Positions 43,264 through 56,286 of a stretch of DNA of 64,000 nucleotides are shown in pieces. How positions within the stretch are numbered: the first letter of the stretch is position 1; each line of letters starts with the position of its first letter. The notes under the pieces are model-generated. The model ran no database searches, was not told the origin of the DNA, and saw only the letters and a program-made list of their open reading frames with translations. The DNA lies in NCBI GenBank assembly GCA_014218235.1, contig CM024760.1, positions 7,606,049 to 7,670,048 of the forward strand. The letters run 5' to 3'. The stretch is from Colocasia esculenta. Its lineage: Eukaryota > Streptophyta > Magnoliopsida > Alismatales > Araceae. The position numbers and the translations under genes are program-made.

Positions 43264-46053
43264 GATATAGTCACCCCCTTCGGTTTATTTTCACCTCTTC
43301 AACGAAAGAATTGGGCATAAATTTTCGCACAGACATCGAAATCACTTATGTGACCACAATTCGGAATCGGCACTCCGAGATGGTTGACAGGGAGCTAGTT
43401 TCGTAGAATTCCATTTCGGAGCCAAAATTTCCCCCTTAACGTGTGTACTAGTACACCGACTGCCGTACCCTCCGGTCGGACGTAGATATTTATTCGCCCG
43501 GAGGTCGGAACCGCCCGCAAGGCCCCAATTCAGAATCGGCACTTTGACTTGGTCGGTAAAAGGTCACATTCGGGGATTTCCGGTCCGGCGCCCAAATTCC
43601 TCTCCGGGAGCGCAGTCGCAGGCTGCCGATGCGATCGCATACAGACACCACTTCGTTCAAATGGGCATAACTTTTCGCTCGGTTATCGGAATCACTTATA
43701 AGACCCTAATTCGGAATCGGCACTCAGAGACGCTCGACGCCCCCTTATGCCTCAGGCGATAAGACATCGTTTTGGGGTCTAAAAACCTTCATTTCGCACT
43801 CCGAAATTACGATTCTAGCCGACGATCTCCCATATTCCAAGGTTTTTTGGCAGTAGCGACTCCCTCGATTACGATAATCGCTGGCGGAGCCCACACGCAG
43901 AGCCGCCCAGTCACAGCGATCGGAAGTCGTGTTCAACTAGACGTGAGATCTCCACCCCAGGTCGTGGATACGGGTGCCCGAACATCGCCGATATAGTCAC
44001 CCCTCCGATTTATTCCCACCCCTTCAGCGAAAGAATTAGGCATAACTTTCCGCACAGGCATCAGAATCGCTTATGTGATCACAATTCAGAATTGGCACTC
44101 CGAGACGGTCGACAAGGCACTGGTTTTGCGGAATTCCGTTTCAGGGCAAAAATTCCCTCCCCCCCCCCCCCCCCCCCCCGAGTGTGTGTACTAGTACATC
44201 GACTGCCGTACCCTCTGGTCGGACGCGAATATTTATTCGTCTAGATGTAAGAACCGCCCGCGAGGCCCTAGTTCAGAATCGGCACTTCGACCCAGTAGGT
44301 AAAAGGTCACATTCGGAGATTTCCGGTCCGGCTCCCAAATTCCTCTCCGGGAGTGCGGTCGCAAGCTGCCGATGTGATCGCATACGGACACCCCTTCACT
44401 CAAATGAACATAACGTTTCGCTCGGTAATCGGAATCGCTTATAAGAACCCAATTCGGAATCGGCATTCAGAGGCGCTCGATGCCCCCTTGTTGCCTTAGG
44501 TGATAAGACGTCGTTTCCAAGTCGAAAAACCTTTGTTTCGCACTCTGAAATTGCGATTCTAGCTGACGATCTCCCATATTCCAAAGTTTTTTAGCAGTAG
44601 TGGCTCCCTCGATTATGCGAATCGCTGGCGGAGCCCACAGGCGGAGCCGCCCAGTCACAGCGATCGGAAGTCGTGTTCAACTCGACGCGAGATCTCCTCC
44701 CCAGGTCGTGGATATGGGTGCCCACATATCGCCGATATAGTCACCCCCTCCGGTTTATTCCCACCCCTTCAGCGAAAGAATAGGGCATAACATTCCGCAC
44801 GGGCATCGGAATCACTTATGTGACCACAATTAGGAATCGGCACTCCGAGACGGTCGACAGGGCGCTAGTTTCGCAGAATTCCGTTATGGAGCCAAAATTC
44901 CTCACATAGCGTGTGTACTAGTACACCGACTGCCGTACCCTTTGGTCGGACGCGGATATTTATTCGCCCGGAGGTCGGAACCGCCCAGGAGTCCCCAATT
45001 TAGAATCGGCACTTCGACCCGGTAGGTAAAAGGTCATATACGGAGATTTCCGGTCCGACTCCCAAATTCCTCTCCGGGAGCGCGGTCGCGGGCTGCCGAT
45101 GCGATCGCATACGGACACCCCTTCGCTCAAACGGGCATAACTTTTCGCTCGGTTATCGGAATCACTTATAAGACCTCAATTCGGAAACGGCACTCAGAGG
45201 CGATCGATGCCCCCTTATTGCCTCAGGCGATAAGACTTCATTTTGGGGTCGAAAAACCTTCATTTTGCACTCCGAAATTGTGATTCTAGCGAATGATCTC
45301 TCCTATTCCAAGGTTATTTGACAGTAGCGACTCCCTCGATTACGCGAATCGGTGGCGGAGCCCACACACGGAGCTGCCCAGTCACAGCGATCGGAAGTCA
45401 TGTTCAACTCGACGCGAGATCTCCTCCCCAGATCGTGGATATGGGCGCCCGAACATCGCCGATATAGTCACTCCCTCCGGTTTATTCCCAACCCTTCAGC
45501 GAAAGAATTGGGCATAACTTTCCGCACGGGCATCGGAATCGCTTATGTGACCACAATTCGGAATCGGCACTCCGAGACGGTCGATAGGGCGCCAGTTTTG
45601 CAGAATTCCGTTCCGGAGCCAAAAGTCCCCCGGAGCATGTGTACTAGTACACCGACTGTCGTACCCTCCGGTCGGACGTGGATATTTATTCGCCCAGAGG
45701 TCGGAACAGCCCGCGGGGCCCCAATTCAGAATCGACACTTCGACCCAGTCGGTAAAAAGTCACATTTAGAGATTTCCGGTCCGGCGCCCAAATTCCTATC
45801 CGGGAGCGCGGTCGCGGGCTGCCGATGCGATCGCATACGGACACCCTTTCGCTCAAATGGGCATAACCTTTCGCTCGGTTATCGGAATCGCTTATAAGAC
45901 CCTAATTCAGAATCAGCACTAAGAGACGCTCGACGCCCCCATATGCCTCAGGCGATAAGACGTCGTTTCGGGGTCAAAAAACCTTCGTTTCGCACTCCGA
46001 AATTACGATTCTAGCCGACGATCTCCCATATTCCAAGGTTTTTTGGCAGTAGC

Positions 46054-47960
46054 TGATGACCAAACTGTCCCCATAATAAATATTTCCATTTATTTATATA
46101 TTAATTTTGATGATTAACTAAATAACACTAATGGATTACTTGAGCCTTAAGAACAGGAAATAAAAGAAAAATGAAAGTTCAAGACAATCTGGTAAGTCTC
46201 ATCACTTCTATCCAAGTCTTTGTATCGACTTCTTTGATAAGCAGAACGATTTCCTCTTTGACCGGAAAACTCAAAACAAATCGATATCGTAACGATTTCT
46301 TTAGAACTCGCAACGACTCTCTAGCCGTAACGATTTCTTTAGACCTCGTAACGATTTCTTTAGAACTCGCAACGACTCTCTAGCCGTAACGACTTCTTTA
46401 GACCTCGTAACGATTTCTTTAGAATTCGCAACGACTCTATAGTCATAACGATTTCTTTAGACCTCGTAACGATTTCTTTAGAATTCGCAACGACTCTATA
46501 GTCATAACGATTTCTTTAGACTTCATAACGATTTCTTTAGAGTTCATAACGATTTCTTCACTGATCATAACGCCTTGCTTTGTATAACGATTTCGTATAA
46601 CGATTTCCTTACAACTTGACAGTCATAACGATTTCGTGTAACGATTTCCTTACAACTTGACAGTCATAACGATTTCGTGTAACGATTTCCTTACAACTCG
46701 ATAGTCATAACGATTTCTTGTAACGATTTCTTCAGAACTCACAACGACCTGCTTGTTGTAACGACTTCATAAGTTATCACATCGATTTCCTTACAGTTCA
46801 TAACAACTTGCTATAATTCATAACGATTTCATAAGTCAGCAAGATTCTTTTTATCGAATTTCTTGATGCATCAGTATAATGCCTGTTAATAGCGTTGAAA
46901 AGTCAAAGTCATATCTTGTCCGTTGACTGCTATGCATTAAATGCTCTCTGATCGTATCTCCCATGCATGCAGACAATATCTTCCATTTCTATGCTACTCT
47001 GTCTACGTACTTTTTTAGACAGAAAGGAGCTTTGCTATATACTGCAATATCTGTTCCATCTCAACTAACAATAGACAGCAGTCTTAGCTGTCTTCTATTT
47101 ATTGATGATATGCTTACAGATATCTGACAAGACTCATCTGGACAACATTGGACACAAGATACAAAGTTCTATGACATCTCTTTGGCGTGTACACAAGGAT
47201 AAAAGGCTGACGATCAGAAGCTTCCTTGGTGACCAGTCTAACGTACACAAGGATAAGAGACAACGGACACTTCAACGTTTGAATTTAAATCAGCAATTTA
47301 AATAGAAGACTGAAGATGGAAAAGAAGTGTGCAACAACGCTTGATTTTAGAAGAAGAAAGAAATCCATCTCTTAGAGTCTTTAGAACTTTGAAGAAGAGC
47401 GAAGCTTCCACTCCAACCTTGTTCTAAGCTCTTAGCTCTCTGTGCTCAAAAGGAATCTTCTCATTTGTAAGAGCCTGTGTGGTCCTTGGAGAGAAAACCT
47501 TGTTAAATCTCTTTCTCTCTCGGGGGCTTAGGAGCTTCAGTGTGTAGCTGGTCAAGCTAGAGTCTGAAGCCTGTTTTCACACCCTTTTTCTTATTAGGTT
47601 GTGTTCCCTTCTGGACGAAGGAAGACCTGGTGGTATCCAGGGTGGTTGTTGTTCCCTTCAGGCTGAAGGAAGACCAGTTGAGGCTGGGTGTAAGGATCCT
47701 TAAGGGGGATTGTACCCTTGGTAGTAAAATCCTGAGGTATTGCTCAGGGACTGGACGTAGGTCTCCTGTGGAGAGGAGTTCCGAACCAGGATAAAAATCC
47801 TTGTGTCTTGTGGATGTGTTTTGTGTGATTGTTGTCTTGTTTGCTCTAACTCTAACCTTGTTATTAAGTTGTGCAATCCTTTCAGTAAACAGGTTTTAAT
47901 CAGAGATCGAAGTTTTAATAACCCATTCACCCCCCCTCTGGGCTAGCTAGCTGGGCAACA
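46054..47960 (+). mobile_element. Solo LTR (Ty1/copia, Sirevirus-like) inserted in the satellite
   Basis: A 1,907-bp sequence starting TGATGACCAAACTG and ending GGGCAACA, flanked by the 5-bp duplication GTAGC (46049-46053 and 47961-47965). Other monomers read GCAGTAGCGACTCCC at this point, which is the empty site. The tail phrase CATTCACCCCCCCTCTGGG is like that near the 3' end of Sirevirus LTRs. No internal retroelement genes are present, so it is a solo LTR left by recombination. Confidence 0.75.
46255..46840 (+). repeat. Minisatellite of ATAACGATTTC units inside the solo LTR
   Basis: TAACGATTTC, followed by variable ends (TTTAGAACTCGCAACGACTC and others), recurs more than fifteen times. 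Part of it forms a longer period of about 58-60 bp near 46310-46510. Confidence 0.8.
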
Positions 47961-50198
47961 GTAGCGGCTCCCACGATTACACGAATCGCTGGCGTAGCCC
48001 ACACGCGGAGCCACCCAGTCACAGCGAACGGAAGTCATGTTCAATTCGACGCGAGATCTCCTCCCCAGGTCGTGCATATGGGCGCTGGTTTCGCGGAATT
48101 CCGTTTCGGGGCCAAAATCCCCCCTGGGAGCGTGTGTACACCGTCTGCCGTACCCTCCGGTCGGACGCAGATATTTATTTGTCAGGGGCTCGGAACCACC
48201 TGCGAGACCCCAATTCAGAATCGGCACTTCGACCCGGTCGGTAAAAAGTCGCATTCGGAGATTTCCGGTCCGGCGCCTAAATTCCTCTCCGGAAGCGCGG
48301 TCCCAGGCTGTCGATGCGATCGTATAGAGACACCCCTTTCCTCAAACGGGCATAGCTTTTCGCTCGGTTATCGAAATCGCTTATAAGACGCCAATTCGGA
48401 ATCGGCACTTAGAGGCACTCGACGCCTCCTTATTGCCTCAGGCGATAAGACGTCGTTTCGGGGTGGAACAGCCTTCGTTTCGCACTCTGAAATTGCGATT
48501 CTAGCCGACGATCTACCCTATTCCAAGGTTTTTTGGCAGTAGCGACTCCCTCGATTACGTGAATCGCTGGCAGAGCCCACACGCGGAGCCGCCCAGTCAC
48601 AGTGATCGGAAGTTGTGTTCTACTCGACGTGAGATCTCCTCCCCAGGTCGTGGATATGGGTGCCCGAACATCGCCGATATAGTCACCCCCTCCGGTTTAT
48701 TCCCACCCCTTCAGCAAAAGAATTGGACATAACTTTCCGCACGGGTATCGAAATCGCTTATGTTACCACAATTTGAAATCGGCACTCCGAGACGGTCGAT
48801 AGGGCGCTGGTTTCGCGGTCCGGTGCCAAAATTCCCCCCGGAGCGTGTGTACTAGTACACCGACTGTCGTACCCTCCGGTCGGACGCGTATATTTATTAG
48901 CCCGGGGGTCGGAACTGCCCGCAAGACCCCAATTCAGAATCAGCACTTCGACCCGGTCGATAAAAGGTCGCATTCGGAGATTTCCGGTCCGGCGCCCAAG
49001 TTCCTCTCTGGGAGCGCGGTCGCGGGCTGCCGATGCGATCGTATACGGACACCGCTTCGCTCAAACAGGCATAACTTTTCGCTCGGTTATCAGAATAGCT
49101 TATAAGACCCCAATTCGGAATCGGCACTCAGAGCCGCTCGATGCCTCCTTATTACCTCAGGCGATAAGACATCGTTTCAGGGTCTAAAAACCATCATTTC
49201 GCACTCCAAAATTGCGATTCTAGCGGACGATCTCCTCTATTCCGAGGTGTTTTGGTAGTAGCGACTCCCTCGATTACGCGAATCACTGGCGGAGCCCACT
49301 CACGGAGCTGCCCAATCACAACGATCGGAAGTCGTGTTCAACTCAACGCAAGATCTCCTCCCCAGGTCGTGGATATGGGTGCCCGAACAGCGCCGATATA
49401 GTCACCTCCTCCGGTTTATTCCCACCCCTTCAGCAAAAGAATTGGGCATAACTTTCCGCACGGGCATCAGAATCGCATATGTTGCCACAATTCGGAATCG
49501 GCACTCCGAGACGGTCGACAAGGCGCTAGTTTCGCAGAATTCCGTTTCGGGGCCCAAATTTGCCCCCTGGAGCGTGTGTACTAGTACACCGACTGCCGTA
49601 CCCTCTGGTCGGACGCGGATATTTATTCGCCCGGTGGTCGGAACCGCCCGCGAGGCCCCAATTCAGAATCGGCACTTCGACCCGGTCGGTAAAAGGTCGC
49701 ATTCGGAGATTTTCGGTCCGGCGCCCAAATTCCTCTCCGGGAGCACGGTCGCGGGCTGCCGATGCGATCACATACGGACACCCCTTCGCTCAAACGGGCA
49801 TAACTTTTCGTTCGGTTATCAGAATCGCTTATAAGACCCTAATTCGAAATCGGCACTCAGAGGTGCTCGACGCTCCCTTATTGCCTCAGGCGATAAGACG
49901 TCGTTTCGGGGTCGAAAAACCTTCGTTTCCCACTCCGAAATTGCGATTCTAGCCGAAGATCTCCCATATTCCAAGGTTTTTTTGCAGTAGCGACTCCCTC
50001 GATTAAGCGAATCACTGGCGGAGCCCACACGCGGAGCCGCCCAGTCACAGCGATCGGAAGTCGTGTTCAACTCGACGCGAGATCTCCTCCCCAGGTCGTG
50101 GATATGGGTGCCCGAACATTGCCGATATAGTCACCCCCTCCGGTTTATTCACACCCCTTCAGCGAAAGAATTGGGCATTACTTTCCGCACGGGCATCC

Positions 50199-50560
50199 GC
50201 CCCACTAGCCGTGCTGTGTACATGAGCCAGGTGGTCCGGCGTGATCACAAGATAAGAGAGATCTCACTAAGGCCGTTTGGATCGTACTGATCCCTAAGAG
50301 TGTAACGGGATTTAACGGTACAATCAGCTCGTCGGCAATGGACGTGCGCCAAAGCTAAGAAGACTTACGGAGGCCTTGACAAGGAGTCTCTGGCCCAGTC
50401 GAGAGTATTCCCGATGGAGAGGTGGTCCAAGTCAAGAGAAAGTGTGTAACAAAATGTTGTCAGTCTTGTCCCGAGTGCTCGAAGGCAGAGGGACGCGATA
50501 ACAGTGTAAAATTCACGCGAATACAATGAAGACATGTGTCATTTAAATAATAAAAAAATT
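50199..50560 (-). repeat. LTR-like fragment abutting the satellite
   Basis: In complement it shares GTCAAGGCCTCCGTAAGTCT and neighbouring words with 37040-37140. The satellite monomer breaks off at GCACGGGCATC and this sequence starts directly, so the junction may be an insertion or recombination point. Confidence 0.4.
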
Positions 50561-50769
50561 AAATAATGTGGCGCCCTGTCTTGTGCTTGGGATGGGCATA
50601 AATGACCTGCAAGTGCAACAAGACCCTAAGAAAAAAGATCTCTAACTTTTGAGTTTGAATTTTGGAATGAGGCATGGGTCAAATTTCATCGGCAATAAAT
50701 TTATAAAAAGTTTTATAAAGATGATGTCAAGAATTCAACTTTCATCTAATGATATATAATAGATTAATA

Positions 50770-50806
<37 letters not shown>

Positions 50807-52356
50807 AAAACATGGGTTGAATCAAGCTGTTGAATAAGTTCATTTCTTCACAAGGACAACATCAGACGTGCAGTAGATATTTTTTTATGATTCCAAGGTC
50901 TTAATTCTATATCACAAGGTGATCATGTACTCTTCCATATATAACACACTCCATGATGGAGACACCCCGCATGTATGGGCTCAGGGTAAGTTCTTTTTGG
51001 AGAATGGAGACCCCCATGTCTTCTCTTGGTGAAAGGTACACATGAGCTCTCATGTGCGCTTTCTTTAATCTTACTGTGGACTTGTTAACGAAGTATGATC
51101 TCCGAGTTCACCCAATTGATCAGGACTACTTATAACTCTGTTTATGGTTACAAGTCCAGTGTTCGAACTGCAATCCACCCCTCCAAAGTAGGCTCTCTTC
51201 GGATAACAGCCTTGTTGGGATCGAATCCTGACCCAACACTATAAGAATCAGAGATTTGTTGGGGGTTGCTAGTCGCTAATAAAAGTTTAAAAATTATCGA
51301 CAAAGGGTTATGTCCACGGCTATATATTTGTTGACAAAATCGTTGACAAATATTTCGTCGACTTATAATATATCAGTAGTTAATTACGGACAAAATCAAC
51401 CTGTGCAGTCTATATCCACAACTTATAAGCTATTGATAATTAATCATATGTCTACAACTACACTAGCCGTCGACAAAAAAGTTTTATGTCATCGGCTATG
51501 TATATCTCAATGACCATTTAGTTGATGATAGGGTTGTAAATAAAATTAAATCCGCTTCAGATTCATATCTGATTAGATAGATATTATCTATTTAACAAGT
51601 ATCTGATGTAACAAATATCAGATACGGATAATATTCATATCATAAACGGAAGGGACGTGGAAACGCTTGTTCCGCTCCATTTAAAATTCACTATGCTTCG
51701 TTTAAGATCTATTTATGAACACTTATGTATTATGTTGGAAACTTTAATGATTTCTTAGTTGAAATTAAATAGTCAGTTGACTTTCACTCTATTCCATTTA
51801 TATAAATGTTAATATTTTGTTTAGAAATTATTTTTGACATTATATTTTTAAAATTTTTTAAAATTAATTTTTAGATCACTTAATGTCATATTTTTCAAAT
51901 AGATAAAATTTTCATCCACTCTAAATCTAAAAATTATCAAACTAAATTATCTGTTATGTATACAAATTTTATTTAGAGCAAATATATATAGATTATCCAA
52001 TTAACAATTTGAAATGAATACGAAAAAATCATATCCACTCAGTATTCGCTCCATTTACATGTAGCCATAGTCAGACATAATGTCATATCTCAGTAACTTT
52101 CTAATCACTGACATATGATGTCATGTTCATTCCTAGAAGTCATGGTATATAAGTAATCTTTTTGCGATGACTTTGTATAGTAATTATATGTGACCACATC
52201 GAGATAACTGTCACAAATAATCTCATTAGCAAAGGTTTAGTGAAGCCGTCACCTATAACCCATCACAAAAAGTAGGGTTTCAACTAATTCCCGCCCTGGG
52301 TTTCATATATAGCTGAGTCTTGCATTCAAAACCCCATATCTTATTGAGAATGACTT
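50561..52356. other. AT-rich intergenic DNA with degraded elements
   Basis: Contains a (TA)n run (50777-50803). A possible hAT-like relic (TAGGGTTGTAAATAAAATT near 51531, ATTTACATGTAGCCA near 52054) is not resolved well enough to call. No gene is seen. Confidence 0.35.
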
Positions 52357-52736
52357 ATTGCACTTTAGGAAAGTGCAGTAAATACAATCCACTTAGGATG
52401 ACAGCTCATGTGGCGTCACATGGGCTGTCAGGTGTTTTTTCTTTGAAATCTAAATTTTTTTTAGCCTAATCCATCTATTTTGGAGTCCAACTCATCTATT
52501 TTGGAGCCAAACTTTTTATTTTGGACCCCAACTTATCTTTTGTTTTGAAGTCAAACTATTTTTTAAGCTCCAAAATAAAAGTTGGGCTCCAAAATAGATG
52601 AGTTAGGCTCCAAAATAGATGGGTTAGGCTCCAAAAAAAATTAGATTTAAAAAAAAAACACCTGACAGCCCATGTGACGCCACATGAGCTGTCATCCTAG
52701 GCGGATTGTACTTATTGTACTTTCCTAAAGTACAGT
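52357..52736. mobile_element. Hairpin miniature element, long inverted repeats
   Basis: Ends ATTGCACTTTAGGAAAGTGC and GTACTTTCCTAAAGTACAGT are inverted. Pairing continues through GGATGACAGCTCATGTGGCG / CGCCACATGAGCTGTCATCC and on through reiterated CCAAAATAGATG words to the centre. The whole 380 bp could fold as one stem. The target duplication is unclear. Confidence 0.65.
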
Positions 52737-53976
52737 CTTTCTCTATCTTATTTGCGGAATAGATGACATGCACCGGTCTTTTCTAACTTTACTTGTACTT
52801 TCTTATTAAAATAAAATGGAACATATCTCCTCTTGATATATAATGGGGGAGAAAATTTTATTATATCTGAGAATTATACTTTTTGATGTGCTTCTTATTT
52901 TTTATTAGATGAATATAATATGCCTCTAATATATTACCCAATGAAAAAGTCAAAATGCATGATAAAATGTAATTCTCAAATACGGTAAAATTTCTCATAG
53001 GATATTAATTTCTTTGCATTCAATGGATGTTAAGGATGTCAGACGATATAAGTATTCATGGAGCCAAGAATCAATAGCTATCTTCCATATAATATCTGTT
53101 GATTAATGATCATATGTATCGCATGTTTGAAGCTTTTATATATTCTTTCTCCAAAAGGCGATTTCTTGGTTAGTTTGTGGCATGAATTGTTTGATTATAA
53201 GGGTATTGAGGTTTCAAATTAGTCCAATGTTTGCAATGAGACATGGGTCGAATCTACCAGCTATATAGAAAGCTTTATTTGGATATTTATAACATCGAAT
53301 TGCTTCTCAAATTAAGTTGATGAGAAAAACAAAATTTTGACAGTTGCATGTTAAAAAAAAAAAATCTTAAGTTGAAAGTATCGCAACTAAAATCTGAAAA
53401 ATTAAATTACCAAAAATTCAGATTTTGGCATCCACGGGAAAATCGCGGATGCCGTTTTCTGCGCAAGCGCGGATGCCATTCTGCTGCAGTTTCTACAGTG
53501 ATTTTAGGCGCACTATTCATGTAAATTATATTTTTATTTTTTCCACTCATTTAAATAATCTTTGTCAAATTTAATTATTTTTTATTTATTAATTTAATTT
53601 TTATTTTTTATTAAAATATATGTAAAATACTATTCATTCAAATTATTTTTTTATTTTATTTCTCCTATTTTAAATTATCTTTGTCAACGTTACTCGTTTT
53701 TCATTAGTTATCTAATATTTTTTATTTTTAAAAATATTAAAAATAAAATAAAATAAAAAATTAGATGAATAGTGTACTATGAATATGTGGCCTTCTCTCA
53801 TTAGAGTAGACCATAATATCCTATGCATCTCCTTCCAATTCTTTAGTAAAAGCTTACATTTAATGTGGTTGACTTTATACTTTTTCTTAATATTTTATTT
53901 ACACAAATAACCAGTAAAAATATTTACCTAACAACTAAATAGATAATTACAATTTTCATTTCCATGTAAAAGCTAA

Positions 53977-54914
53977 TAGGGTGTTTGGTTATAATTTTTT
54001 ACCTGTTTTTTCTCTAAAATTTAAAAAAGAGAGAAGACATGTTCAAAGAGGTGTTTGGTAAGTAGTTTTTTTTTTAGTGAAAAATTTTAACCCTATGTAA
54101 ATCTCTTCTAAAAAAAAACAAGTCCTCACTTGTTTTTATTTTAAAAACACTCTTTCTCTCTCTCACAACCCCCCCCCCCCAACTCCCCCGCCGGCGCCCT
54201 TCCCCTCTTCCCCCCGGCGCCCTTCCCCTCTCTCCAACTCCCCCGCCGGCGCCCTCGCCTCTGCCCCCGGCGCCCTTCCCCTCTTCCCCCCCCCGGCGCC
54301 CTTCCCCTCTCTCTAACTCCCCCGCCGGCGCCCTCGCCTCTGCCCCCGGCGCCCTCCCCCCCCCCTACGGGTCCCAGCGCCCTCCTCCTCCCCCTCCGGC
54401 CGCAGCACCCTCGCCCCTGCCCCCCGCGCCCTCCCCCCTCCGACCGCAGCGCCCGCGCCCTCCCCCCTCCGGCCGCAGCGCCCGCGCCCTCCCCCCTCCG
54501 GCCGCAGCACCCTCGCCCCTGCCCCCCGCGTCCTCCCCCCTCCGGCCGCAGCGCCCGCACCCTCTCCCCCCTCCGGCTGCAGCGCCCGCACCCTCTCCCC
54601 CCTCCGGCCGCAGCGCCCGCGCCCTCTCCCCCCTCCGGCCGCAGCACCCTCGCCCCTGCCCCCCGCGCCCTCCCCCCTCCGGCCCCCAACGCCCTCCTCC
54701 TCCCCCTCCCTCGCCCCCGGCCGCCGGCGCCCTCCCCCCTTCGGGCCCCAGAGCCCTCCTCCTCCTCCTCCCCAAACAATTTTAAATTTTAATATTTCCT
54801 GCCAAACATCATAAAACAGTTTTTTTTAATTTTAAAATTTAGATAGAAAGAGAACACATTATAATTTTTTAGATAGAAATAACTTTTTTAAAAAAATTGC
54901 TTCCAAACACCCTA
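53977..54914. mobile_element. Nested Harbinger-like element with GC-rich minisatellite core
   Basis: Ends TAGGGTGTTTGG and CCAAACACCCTA are exact inverted repeats, flanked by TAA (53974-53976 and 54915-54917). About 60% of its 938 bp is the GC-rich array at 54170-54775. It has no transposase. It landed inside an older relative. Confidence 0.7.
54170..54775 (+). repeat. GC-rich minisatellite of CCCTCCGGCCGCAGCGCCCG units
   Basis: Degenerate units of 15-40 bp (CCCTCCGGCCGCAGC, GCCCGCGCCCTCCCCC, CTCGCCCCTGCCCCC). The minus strand gives a 212-codon Gly/Arg/Ala-rich frame, which is a composition effect and not a gene. Confidence 0.85.
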
Positions 54915-55345
54915 TAATCCTTGGAAAAAAATTTCTCTATAAATTTATTTTATAAACAACCAAACAGATCCTAAATTACATTCATGCCTCAAATGACAGA
55001 TGCAATGTACAGTAATCATCTGAGAGTGTGGTAGACTCTCCAACTTATCATCGTACTCCAATAAGAAGTGCATTCAAATTCTTGAAATATTTGAAATGAA
55101 AAAGGTAAAGGCATTGGATAATAAACTAAATAAATCGCTCCACCCGAAATTATATACTTTCTTCATCTCTAATAGATAAGAATTTTGTTGCACGAACCGA
55201 ATAAGGTGGAGCTAGAAAAATTTAAGCAGTGAGCAAATTTATTAGGTCCAAGTAAATTTGTGCTTAGAAAAGTTCTCGTAGGATAGAAAAAAAATGTTTT
55301 TTTTTCTTGGTAGTACTCATTATATTTTAACACATTGAAACTTAC

Positions 55346-55746
55346 GCGCCACTTTGGTAATGGGTTGGAGTTAAGATAACTCCAACCCATATACAAAGTT
55401 ACACATGTGTAACCCACTTTTTATTTTGGTAATAATAGAGTTAATTTTTAAACTATAGTGAGTTAACTCACCTTTTCTCAAATGTATTTTGGTAGTTAAA
55501 AGTGAGTTAACTAACTTTGGGAAAAGAAAAAATAGTATTTAATACTTGTGATGTGAGAGGAAAAAGGTGGTTAACTCACTTGAGTTAACTCTATTCCACA
55601 TCTAGAGGTGAGTTAGAAAATGGTGGGTTAGATCACTTTTAATCCACCTTTAGCCCAACCCACTAGAGTTAACTTTAAAATACTACCAAAATATTTTTTG
55701 AGTTAACTCAGAGTTAACTAGAGTTAACTCACATCCAAAATGGTGC
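55346..55746. mobile_element. Miniature element dense in GTTAACTC palindromes
   Basis: Inverted-like ends GCGCCACTTTGGTAAT and CCAAAATGGTGC are flanked by TAC (or TACG). GAGTTAACTC or one-base variants appear about ten times. No protein is encoded. Confidence 0.5.
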
Positions 55747-56286
55747 TACGTGTTTAGGATCTTTTCGGACGCGATCGATCTGGGTCGATTTAATTTTTTA
55801 TTTTTATATTTTTAATATAAGTATGATCGAATTTGAGAGTATCGATCTAATTAATACGCTCTATATTACAGACCGTAATTGCATAGTCTATTCTATTTCA
55901 TCAATCATACCAACTTTGCCTACATGTTCATGAAAGGAAAATATGTCATTGTCATTACCCAATATTTACATTCTTGAGATGTGAGATATGTTCTTTCCTA
56001 ATGAAATCATCGCGGAACAAATAAACGCGGTTCATTTCATAAACTATATTTTTGATCTCTCTAATTTAATCACTTAGTCTTGAATCAAAATAACAAAATT
56101 TTTAAAACAAGTGTACTCTTTTCAATGATTAAAGATTAATTATAAAATTTAACAAAATATTAAAAAAACAAATTACTTTATACTTCTTCGGCTTATATAT
56201 GAATAGTAAAGTTACGAGGACTAAATTTAATTATAGGAAGTACAGGAACTAGAAACTAAAAAGACCCACAGAAATAATCGCGAACT
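55747..56286. other. AT-rich upstream region of TFIIA gene
   Basis: No gene or clear element is seen. Confidence 0.35.

Larger units (their letters stand above)
43264..50198 (+). repeat. Tandem satellite, monomer about 726 bp, about seven monomers
   Basis: The anchor GATATAGTCAC recurs at 43264, 43990, 44734, 45461, 48675, 49395 and 50124. Spacings are 726, 744, 727, 720 and 729 bp; the large gap holds a solo LTR and a monomer with about 150 bp deleted. The 744-bp unit is lengthened by a run of about 20 C at 44159-44179. Each monomer has internal subrepeats around ATTCGGAATCGGCACT and GCATAACTTTTCGCTCGGTTATC, hinting at an older shorter unit. Similar short frames recur in every monomer only because the DNA repeats. 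GC content is higher than in the flanks. Confidence 0.9.
53420..54972. mobile_element. Copy of the 18102-type Harbinger-like element, interrupted by a second element
   Basis: GATTTTGGCATCCACGG and the AT-rich interior match 18200-18700, and the right end AACCAAACAGATCCT matches the family terminus. The interior is split by the element at 53977-54914. The left terminus is decayed or missing. Confidence 0.5.

Noticed and set aside
43342..50290. Many 60-180-codon frames in the satellite, some alike in every monomer
   Set aside because: They recur because the DNA is tandemly repeated; stops and shifts differ between monomers and no protein motif is recognised.
51531..52067. Possible hAT-like element
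   Set aside because: TAGGGTTGTAAAT and ATTTACATGTAG look like decayed ends, but no matching flanking duplication was found.
54141..54779. A 212-codon Gly/Arg/Ala-rich frame on the minus strand
   Set aside because: It is the translation of a GC-rich minisatellite inside a transposon; several overlapping frames are open for the same reason.
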